Part shown: positions 1 to 5,315 of the stretch, piece by piece
Position numbering within the stretch: the stretch's first letter is position 1
How the letters are laid out: every line of letters starts with the position of its first letter
Source: DATJPR01 sp035506295
GTDB taxonomy: Bacteria > Bacteroidota > Ignavibacteria > UBA10030 > UBA6906
Length of the DNA: 6,278 nucleotides
Assembly (NCBI GenBank): GCA_035506295.1
Contig: DATJPR010000152.1
Location: 1-6,278 of the forward strand
Direction of reading: 5' to 3'
The notes under the pieces: model-generated
Seen by the model: only the letters and a program-made list of their open reading frames with translations
Database searches by the model: none
What the model was told of the DNA's origin: nothing
Translations under genes and position numbers: made by a program

Positions 1-731
1 CCGTCGCCTGTCGTCAATCCTTCGTAGCCGTCTCTTGAGCCGAACTGATTGTATCCGATAGCAGCGGCCTTTTCGTCGTTCTTCGACCCTTCATACACCG
101 ACGTCTCACTCATGCCGAGGGGGCGGAAAATTTTGGTCGTGAGGAAGTCGGCGAAAGACATCCCGCTGACGCGTTCCACGATGATCGACAAGAGGACATA
201 GCCTGTGTTGCTGTATCGATATCGCGTCCCGGGCTTATAGAGCGGTGCCTTCTGTTTCACTAGTGTGTGCAAGACTTCATCGTTGGTGAGCCGTGGGTGA
301 TCGATGCCCAGGTCACCGACATCCGGTATGCCGGAGGTATGATTGAGCAGGTGGCGGATGGTGATGCCTTCGGCATACCGCCGGAGTTCTGGGAGGTAAT
401 GGGTGATCTCGTCATCATAGCGCAACTTGTGTTCATCGGCAAGGATCATGACAGCGGCAGCCGTGAACGTCTTTGAGACGGAGGCAAGGCATGAGACGGT
501 TGCCGGAGTGAATTTCCGGCCTGATTTCATGTCGGCTTCGCCGAAGGCGTTCCGGTACAGGACAGTGTCCTCGACCGCGACAAGAATACTCCCATTAAAT
601 TGTCCTCGTTCATGCAGACAGACCATGAGACTGTCGATGCTCTTCGCCGCGTCGAGGTTGGAGGCATGGGAATGAACCGGCACGAGGAGAGCGAGGGCGG
701 ATACGATAAGGAGACTGCGAGGAGTATGCAT
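1..731 (-). CDS. Serine beta-lactamase-like hydrolase (class C / DD-peptidase fold), exported, C-terminus beyond window
   Basis: Read on the minus strand from ATG at 731, this frame stays open for 243 codons and leaves the window at position 1, so the C-terminus is missing. Residues 1-23 form a signal peptide: a short basic start, a hydrophobic stretch LLIVSALALLVPV, and a Ser-His-Ala cleavage site. The catalytic motif SxxK is SVSK at residues 84-87, in the typical setting LASVSKTFTAA. The second motif YxN is YSN at 173-175. Family landmarks HLLNHTSGIPD (127-137) and PLYKPGTRYRYSN are present. The third (K/H)TG motif would lie outside the window. Members act in the periplasm or at the surface on D-amino-acid peptides, esters or amides; few are true beta-lactamases, and the substrate cannot be told from sequence. 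The gene is divergent from the deacetylase. I see no clear Shine-Dalgarno or promoter for it. The family call is firm; the function is open. Confidence 0.92.
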   Translation of the reverse strand, partial: MHTPRSLLIVSALALLVPVHSHASNLDAAKSIDSLMVCLHERGQFNGSILVAVEDTVLYRNAFGEADMKSGRKFTPATVSCLASVSKTFTAAAVMILADEHKLRYDDEITHYLPELRRYAEGITIRHLLNHTSGIPDVGDLGIDHPRLTNDEVLHTLVKQKAPLYKPGTRYRYSNTGYVLLSIIVERVSGMSFADFLTTKIFRPLGMSETSVYEGSKNDEKAAAIGYNQFGSRDGYEGLTTGD

Positions 732-879
732 TGCGTACAAAAGGAATATGAGAGGTAACGTGAACACGCGACGACGAAAGCGGCGAGCTGCAAAAAGCTA
801 CGAGTTGCTCCCCGGAGATGCAACGCCGGGTCAAGGAACGGGGGAGACCGACGTCGCCGGCCCCCCGCCTCTCACCGTG

Positions 880-908
880 TTGACAAGTGCAGAGCCCCCG
901 CGTATATT
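880..908 (+). promoter_or_regulatory. Sigma70-like promoter for the deacetylase gene
   Basis: TTGACA at 880-885 is a perfect -35 hexamer. It is followed after exactly 17 bp by TATATT at 903-908, which matches the -10 consensus at five of six positions. Transcription would start near 915 and give a 5' leader of about 40 nt before the ATG at 955. The match is to the general bacterial consensus, not to the TTTG / TAnnTTTG form of classical Bacteroidetes sigma-ABfr. This fits a basal or Ignavibacteria/Chlorobi-type lineage. It also argues that the coding region starts at 955, because the promoter would otherwise lie inside the gene. Confidence 0.7.
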
Positions 909-939
909 ACTTGACGCTTATGAAGATCACCACACTATT

Positions 940-947
940 GGAGAGAG
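940..947 (+). promoter_or_regulatory. Ribosome binding site choosing the start at 955
   Basis: A purine-rich GGAGAGAG lies 7 nt before ATG 955. An out-of-frame ATG at 948 directly abuts it and would encode a reading frame of about 48 codons that I consider non-functional. The spacing, and the signal peptide that begins at 955, decide the start. Confidence 0.6.
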
Positions 948-954
948 ATGTCCT

Positions 955-2265
955 ATGAAGGGCGGTCGGAAGGCATGTTTTTTATTCCTTGTATTCTCCG
1001 GGTTGATCAGCGGATCGGCCCAGACTGTCGACACGCCCTATGTCGTCGCGACCTGGCAGGGGTTCCGCTCGGCGGCGGTGTCGTTTACCTTTGACGATGG
1101 ATGCGCCAATCAGTTCGCCGAGGCGCTGCCGATGTTCAATGAGTACGGCTTTAAGATGACGTTGTTCACAGTCATCAGTTGGAGCCCCAATTGGACGGCG
1201 CTGCAAACGGCGGCCTCGCAGGGTCATGAAATTGCGAGCCATACCGTGACGCATACGAATCTGAGCACAATCTCGACCGCGGACGCGATCGCTGAACTCA
1301 AGAATTCCCGGGATGCGATCGACGCCCATATCACCGGGCAGAAATGCCTGACCATGGCCTATCCGTATTGTGTCCCCGATACGGGCAACGTGTGCCGTCA
1401 GTTCTACCTCGCCGCGCGTGGATGTTCGGGGTCGATCGAACCGAAAACGCCGGCGAACTTCATGAATATCAGCTCCTTTGTCTGCGGAAACCTCTCCTCC
1501 ATCCAGACACCACCGGACTTCGCCGCAAAGGCGGCTGCCGCCGCCACGGTCAACGGATGGGTCGTGTTTCTCATCCACGGGATCGACGATGACGGAGGGT
1601 ATTCCCCCGTGACATCGTCGAACCTGAGAGGGACGCTCGACTCGATGAAGGCACATCAGGATCGATATTGGGTGGCGACCTTCGGCGGCATCGCCCGGTA
1701 CATTAAAGAGCGGAACGCGGCGGTCGTCCGCGAAGTCTCATTCACGGATTCCGCAATCACCCTGCGATCGTCGGACACGCTGGACAACACGGCGTACAAT
1801 ATCCCGTTGACGATTCGACGCCCACTCCCCGCGGGGTGGGAATCCGCGTCGGTGTCCCAGCACGGGTCCGCCCGGAACGCTCGGATTGTCGATGTTGGCG
1901 GAACTAAGAGCGTGATGTTCGACGTGGTTCCCGACAGCGGCGATATTGTGATCACGAGGAGTGCATCGACACATGCGACGGGAGCCCTCGAGTTTATCCC
2001 GGGAGAATTTGAGTTGCTTCAGAACTACCCGAACCCGTTCAATCCGACAACCGTGGTCAGCGGCCGGTGGTCGGTGACCAGTGATGTACGGCTGAATGTG
2101 TATGATCTTCTCGGCCGGGAAGTGGCCGTGCTTGCCGATGCGAAATATCCTGCCGGCAGGTATTCCTTCAAGTTTGATGGAAGCTCGCATGCGAGCGGGA
2201 CGTATGTCTACCGACTGACAGCAGGCCAATATTCGGCCTCACGGACGATGACATTGCTAAAATAG
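955..2265 (+). CDS. Secreted CE4-type polysaccharide deacetylase with T9SS sorting domain
   Basis: The protein has 436 aa. Residues 1-22 are a signal peptide (basic start, then CFLFLVFSGLISGSA). The catalytic NodB-like domain spans about 30-240. Motif 1 is TFDDG (45-49; D47 likely base, D48 metal ligand). Motif 2 is HTVTH (96-100; H96 and H100 metal ligands). A motif-3 equivalent is AYPYC (135-139), lacking the usual arginine. Motif 5 is LIHG (206-209; H208). Six cysteines lie in the exported part, so disulfides are possible. A beta-rich linker of unknown role follows at about 245-345. Residues 352-436 are a T9SS sorting domain: NYPNPFNPTT, then YDLLGREVAVL, and a GTYVYRL-type end. By family, such enzymes remove N- or O-acetyl groups from polysaccharide or peptidoglycan. 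Here the protein should cross the outer membrane through the Por machinery and be released or surface-anchored. An in-frame ATG at 748 would add 69 residues with no signal peptide and is rejected. The next gene starts 113 bp downstream on the same strand. Confidence 0.93.
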   Translation: MKGGRKACFLFLVFSGLISGSAQTVDTPYVVATWQGFRSAAVSFTFDDGCANQFAEALPMFNEYGFKMTLFTVISWSPNWTALQTAASQGHEIASHTVTHTNLSTISTADAIAELKNSRDAIDAHITGQKCLTMAYPYCVPDTGNVCRQFYLAARGCSGSIEPKTPANFMNISSFVCGNLSSIQTPPDFAAKAAAAATVNGWVVFLIHGIDDDGGYSPVTSSNLRGTLDSMKAHQDRYWVATFGGIARYIKERNAAVVREVSFTDSAITLRSSDTLDNTAYNIPLTIRRPLPAGWESASVSQHGSARNARIVDVGGTKSVMFDVVPDSGDIVITRSASTHATGALEFIPGEFELLQNYPNPFNPTTVVSGRWSVTSDVRLNVYDLLGREVAVLADAKYPAGRYSFKFDGSSHASGTYVYRLTAGQYSASRTMTLLK

Positions 2266-2304
2266 CAGCTGACAGTAGACAGTCGACGGTGGACAGTTGG
2301 CTGC
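2265..2304. repeat. 40-bp imperfect palindrome containing four GACAGTN heptamers
   Basis: Four head-to-tail 7-bp units follow the deacetylase stop: GACAGTA (2271), GACAGTC (2278), GACGGTG (2285) and GACAGTT (2292), consensus GACAGTN. The same stretch is an imperfect palindrome centred on the GTCGAC at 2282-2287, with arms closing at GCAGC (2265-2269) and GCTGC (2300-2304). I count 16 of 20 positions paired, including two G-T wobbles. There is no T-tract on either side, so it is not a typical intrinsic terminator, though an RNA hairpin here could protect the 3' end or end the transcript. It resembles the intergenic heptamer repeats (STRR) known from cyanobacteria. Dispersed copies elsewhere in the genome are likely but cannot be seen here. 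Confidence 0.65.
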
Positions 2305-2345
2305 GTACTTCCCACTCTCGTTGACGCCTCTGGGCGGAATTTGTT

Positions 2346-2386
2346 GCCTCCTGTTCGCGTTGTAGTAGGTGAACAAGAATGGAGGC
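2346..2386 (+). promoter_or_regulatory. Possible hairpin over the start of the sugar dehydrogenase gene
   Basis: GCCTCC (2346-2351) pairs with GGAGGC (2381-2386). The adjoining TGTTC (2352-2356) pairs with GAACA (2371-2375), leaving AGAAT (2376-2380) as a bulge. The Shine-Dalgarno AGGTGA (2367-2372) lies in the loop and upper stem, and the ATG (2379-2381) lies at the bulge. In mRNA this could reduce translation initiation. The pairing is seen directly; the regulatory role is inferred, and no ligand domain is recognisable. Confidence 0.35.
2367..2372 (+). promoter_or_regulatory. Ribosome binding site for the sugar dehydrogenase
   Basis: AGGTGA lies 6 nt before ATG 2379 and supports that start. 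A second candidate is GGAG at 2381-2384, serving the in-frame GTG at 2391. Both starts yield a credible signal peptide, so the choice remains slightly open. Confidence 0.55.
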
Positions 2387-3641
2387 CGCGGTGCGATATG
2401 TCGTGTTGTGTTTCCTGATTCTTCTTTCCTCAGTTTCCCTCTCCCGGCAGCTCCCGTCAAGAGTCAAGATGACCCCGGTCCGGGTCACCAAGCTCGTAGC
2501 CCAGCATGTTGTTGTTCCGGCGAAGTTCAAAGGGCTTGTTCCCGACGACCTGGTCCTGAACGTCCCCCAGGGGTATCGTGTCAAAGTGTTCCAGGCGGGC
2601 GGTCTCAGCAAGCCCCGGTTCTTCGCGTGGGGACCCGACAGCACGCTGTACGTCGCGAACAAGACGAGTGGCGAAATTCTTGCTTTGCCCGACAGGAACC
2701 ATGACGGCGTCGCCGATACGGCGATTGTTGCGGCGTCGGGGTTCAACAAGTCACACGATCTCGCATTTTATAATGGAGCGATGTATGTCGCGGAAGAACG
2801 ACGGATCACCAAATGCGTCGACGAGAACCATGATGGCATCTACGAAACGAAGACCCCCTTCATCGACAACATCATGAGCGGAGCGACGCAGCCGGGCGGC
2901 GGTCACGATACACGGACAATTGTCTTCGATCCCGAGAAACACAGGATGTACCTCTCGATCGGATCCTCCTGCAACGTCTGCCGCGAGGATCAGCGCGCGG
3001 TCATCGAGGTGTTCAACGATGACGGCACGGGCGGCAGGGTGTACGCTTCCGGCGTGCGTAACGCTGTCGGCATGACGTTGCACGACGGCGAGCTCTGGGC
3101 CGACAATAACGGGAGCGACTGGCAGGGCGACGACATCCCGCCTGAATGGATTGATCGGGTCCGCGACGGAGGGTTCTACGGTCATCCGTTCGGCTATGCG
3201 GACGGCATCTACTACGACTTCAACAAGCATCAGGAATACCGGGATCTCCTCCCGTTGACATCCCTCGACAGCGCCCGCGTGCGATCCATGCAGCAGCCCG
3301 CCGCCCTGATCCAGGCGCACTCCGCGCCGATGGCGATCGAGTTCGCGAATCGCTCTCTGCCGGCGCAATTCCAAAACGGGGTGTTCGTGGTCTCCCGGGG
3401 CTCCTGGAACCGGACTCCGCCGACGGGCTACAAAGTCCTGTTCCTCAAGTTCGCCGGACCGCACAGTCAATATGCGTCATATGTCACGGACGTCATCACC
3501 GGATTCCAGCCCGATCCGAAAAATGCCCCGCGAAGGGTCTGGGGAAGGCCGGTGGGGTTCACCGCCGATCTGCGGGGGAATCTCTACGTCGGATCGGATG
3601 ATATTACCCAGGCGATTTTTATCGTTTATCCAGCACGCTGA
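2379..3641 (+). CDS. Exported PQQ-dependent sugar/L-sorbosone dehydrogenase-type beta-propeller
   Basis: The protein has 420 aa and an N-terminal export signal (hydrophobic YVVLCFLILLSSVSLS, residues 7-22). No lipobox and no T9SS domain are seen, so a periplasmic location is inferred. The rest is a six-bladed propeller of the glucose/sorbosone dehydrogenase family. Key stretches are GHDTRT (175-180), whose H176 aligns with the catalytic histidine of soluble glucose dehydrogenase; SIGSSCNVC (193-201), with the CxxC typical of sorbosone dehydrogenase-like members; GVRN (225-228), whose R227 aligns with a PQQ-contacting arginine; NNGSDWQGDDIPPEW (243-257); RGSWNRTPPTGYK (340-352); and GRPVGF (389-394). 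Two EF-hand-like loops, DRNHDGVADT (105-114) and DENHDGIYET (148-157), probably bind calcium. By family it oxidises an aldose or aldose-like aldehyde with PQQ and passes electrons to a periplasmic acceptor. The real substrate is unknown, and no PQQ synthesis gene is in the window. The stop overlaps the next start by one base. Confidence 0.9.
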   Translation: MEAAVRYVVLCFLILLSSVSLSRQLPSRVKMTPVRVTKLVAQHVVVPAKFKGLVPDDLVLNVPQGYRVKVFQAGGLSKPRFFAWGPDSTLYVANKTSGEILALPDRNHDGVADTAIVAASGFNKSHDLAFYNGAMYVAEERRITKCVDENHDGIYETKTPFIDNIMSGATQPGGGHDTRTIVFDPEKHRMYLSIGSSCNVCREDQRAVIEVFNDDGTGGRVYASGVRNAVGMTLHDGELWADNNGSDWQGDDIPPEWIDRVRDGGFYGHPFGYADGIYYDFNKHQEYRDLLPLTSLDSARVRSMQQPAALIQAHSAPMAIEFANRSLPAQFQNGVFVVSRGSWNRTPPTGYKVLFLKFAGPHSQYASYVTDVITGFQPDPKNAPRRVWGRPVGFTADLRGNLYVGSDDITQAIFIVYPAR

Positions 3642-4204
3642 TGGAATTTGATCTACAGCCAACTCTGAAGGACTCGCTCATCGTCGTGCGGCCGCTCCGG
3701 CCCGAGGATTTCGACGCGCTCTTTGCGGTGGCAAGCGATCCGTTGATCTGGGAACAACATCCTTCACACGATCGGTACGAACTCCCTGTCTTCAGGGCGT
3801 TCTTCAAGGAAGCCCTTGACTCCGGTGGAGCCTTTGCGATCGTCGATGCGAAGACCGGAAGAATCATTGGTTCTTCGCGGTTTCACGCTTACGACAATAT
3901 CAGGCGTGAAGTGGAGATCGGATGGACCTTCCTGGCGAGGGAGTATTGGGGAGGGACCTACAATCGGGCGCTGAAAGGGTTGATGCTCCGCCATGCATTT
4001 CGGTTTGTCGACTCGGTGATCTTCCGCGTCGGCCCGCTGAACATCCGTTCCCGGCGTGCTCTGGAGAACATCGGAGCGGTATACGTCGGGGTGCGCACGG
4101 AGGATACCGGAAAGGAGAGCGTGATCTATAGGATGACAGCGGCGACGTTCACTTCACCGGCAGGCTTCAGCGGAGACGTTCCCAGCCGAGAACGTACTGC
4201 ATAA
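3641..4204 (+). CDS. GNAT family N-acetyltransferase, RimJ/RimL-like
   Basis: The protein has 187 aa and should be cytoplasmic, with no signal or membrane segment. The N-terminus has the RimL-type opening IVVRPLRPEDFDALFAV (14-30). The core strands are AIVDAKTGRIIGSSRF (66-81) and REVEIGWTF (89-97). The acyl-CoA loop is REYWGGTYNRALK (100-112), in place of the classical Q/RxxGxG/A, as in other members of this subgroup. The signature NIRSRRALENIGA (134-146) follows. It transfers an acyl group, normally acetyl, from CoA to an amine; the acceptor cannot be predicted. The ATG overlaps the dehydrogenase stop (TGATG) and no Shine-Dalgarno precedes it, so translation is probably coupled. The fold ends near residue 168. 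About 20 further residues form a tail whose last 38 bp are antisense to the end of the racemase gene. A succinyl- rather than acetyltransferase role is possible given that neighbour, but unproven. Confidence 0.92.
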   Translation: MEFDLQPTLKDSLIVVRPLRPEDFDALFAVASDPLIWEQHPSHDRYELPVFRAFFKEALDSGGAFAIVDAKTGRIIGSSRFHAYDNIRREVEIGWTFLAREYWGGTYNRALKGLMLRHAFRFVDSVIFRVGPLNIRSRRALENIGAVYVGVRTEDTGKESVIYRMTAATFTSPAGFSGDVPSRERTA

Positions 4205-5315
4205 GACGATCGTGGAGGACAGAAACACCGAGCCCGGGTCCCTCGGGCACGGCGATGTATCCGTTCGCGTCCAGGAACACCGGCCGGTCAATAATATCTT
4301 CTGCAAAGTAGTTGCTCGTTTCGGATGTATCGCCGGGGAGCGTGAACCCCGGCGTGGTCTGCAGATGGATGTTGAGTGCTCTTCCGATGCCGGTCTCGTC
4401 CATTCCCCCGGACCACACCCCGATGCCGTGATCCGCCGCGAACCGCGCCATTTTCATCGATGGTATCAGTCCGCCGACCCGCCCTTGTTTGATGTTGAGA
4501 ATCCTGCAGGCGCCCAGGGCCACTGCGGTGGCCGCATCGTCCAGCCCGAGTATTGACTCATCGAGGCAGAGCGCCGTCTTCAGATCTTTCTGCAACGTGG
4601 CGTGTTGGTAGATATCGGAGTACGACAACGGCTGTTCGATCATCATGAGATGAAACGCATCCAATTGCTGCAACAACGCCTTGTCGTCCAGGGTATAGTC
4701 CCCGTTCGCGTCGACCATCAATTGGATGTCGGGGAACTCTTCCCGCACTCGCCGGACCCACTCGACGTCCTTTCCTTTCGCGATCTTGATCTTCACTCTA
4801 TGGTATTTCCTGCCCACCGCATAACGAACCGTCCCCAGGAGCTCTTCGATGGTGTCGCGCAGGCCGATGCTTATCCCTGACATGATGGGCTTCGCCGGTG
4901 ACCCAAGGAGTAAGTGAAGAGGGATCTTCTTCTGGAGAGAGATGAGAATCAGGAGAGCGTTCTCCACGGTGGCTTTCGCCATGCCATGGCCTCGGACATG
5001 GGTGAATCGCCGGCCCAGCTCTCGCATGGAGATTCCCGGCTCCACGAGCGGAAGCAGGAAATCACGTATAATGTGCCCGGCGGTGCGTGTAGTCTCCGGC
5101 AGATAGAACGGGTCCGGATCGGCGACGCATTCCCCCCATGCCACCGTATCTCCGGATGTCAACCTCAACAACAATGCTTCCTTCTGTGTCCATGTCTGCA
5201 CGCTTGTGCCGAAGGGATGAACAAAGGGAAGACGGACCGTCACGAATTCGACACGATCGATGGAAGGGATGAGCTCCTGCTCGACCGGGAGAACGGGATC
5301 GGGAGCGTGCATCAT
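4167..5315 (-). CDS. menC: Enolase-superfamily o-succinylbenzoate synthase / N-succinylamino acid racemase
   Basis: The protein has 382 aa from ATG 5315, giving a 4-nt ATGA overlap with the upstream gene. An ATG at 5387 would add 24 residues and a 76-bp overlap and is less likely; ATG 5312 is also possible. The N-terminal capping domain spans about 18-135 and the TIM barrel about 140-370. All five superfamily active-site positions are present: KIK (175-177), D202 in DANGDY, E227 in IEQPL, D252 in LDES and K276 in NIKQGRVGG. The signature GGMDETGIGRALN (303-315) is typical of the NSAR/OSBS subfamily. The family makes o-succinylbenzoate in menaquinone synthesis, and many members also racemise N-succinylamino acids. 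R279, three residues after the catalytic lysine, matches the arginine that I recall being linked to racemase specificity (R266 in Amycolatopsis). No other men gene is nearby; the upstream partner is an M14-like peptidase. The symbol reflects the family, not a proven role. It is cytoplasmic, with no signal peptide. Confidence 0.88.
   Translation of the reverse strand: MMHAPDPVLPVEQELIPSIDRVEFVTVRLPFVHPFGTSVQTWTQKEALLLRLTSGDTVAWGECVADPDPFYLPETTRTAGHIIRDFLLPLVEPGISMRELGRRFTHVRGHGMAKATVENALLILISLQKKIPLHLLLGSPAKPIMSGISIGLRDTIEELLGTVRYAVGRKYHRVKIKIAKGKDVEWVRRVREEFPDIQLMVDANGDYTLDDKALLQQLDAFHLMMIEQPLSYSDIYQHATLQKDLKTALCLDESILGLDDAATAVALGACRILNIKQGRVGGLIPSMKMARFAADHGIGVWSGGMDETGIGRALNIHLQTTPGFTLPGDTSETSNYFAEDIIDRPVFLDANGYIAVPEGPGLGVSVLHDRLMQYVLGWERLR

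Noticed and set aside
811..830. CCCGG/CCGGG inverted repeat in the divergent gap as an operator or terminator
   Set aside because: It has only a 5-bp stem, a 10-nt loop and no T-tract, as expected by chance in GC-rich DNA.
982..1656. 224-codon minus-strand open frame inside the deacetylase
   Set aside because: It is rich in Arg and Gly, shows no recognisable motif, and is fully antisense to a gene with intact family motifs. It is a shadow of GC-rich codon use.
2271..2298. Heptamer repeats as a CRISPR remnant
   Set aside because: The units are 7 bp and directly adjacent with no spacers, and no cas gene is in the window.
2321..2366. A promoter directly before the sugar dehydrogenase (TTGACG at 2321 or TTGTTG at 2341)
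   Set aside because: No acceptable -10 hexamer lies 16-18 bp downstream of either. The gene may be read from the deacetylase promoter.
2168..2749. 193-codon minus-strand open frame spanning the 2266-2378 gap
   Set aside because: It runs antisense through two real genes and translates the heptamer repeats into a STVDCLLS-type stretch, which is a repeat artefact.
2751..3470. 239-codon minus-strand open frame inside the sugar dehydrogenase
   Set aside because: Its composition is low in information and it is antisense to conserved propeller motifs. No start signal or family resemblance was seen.
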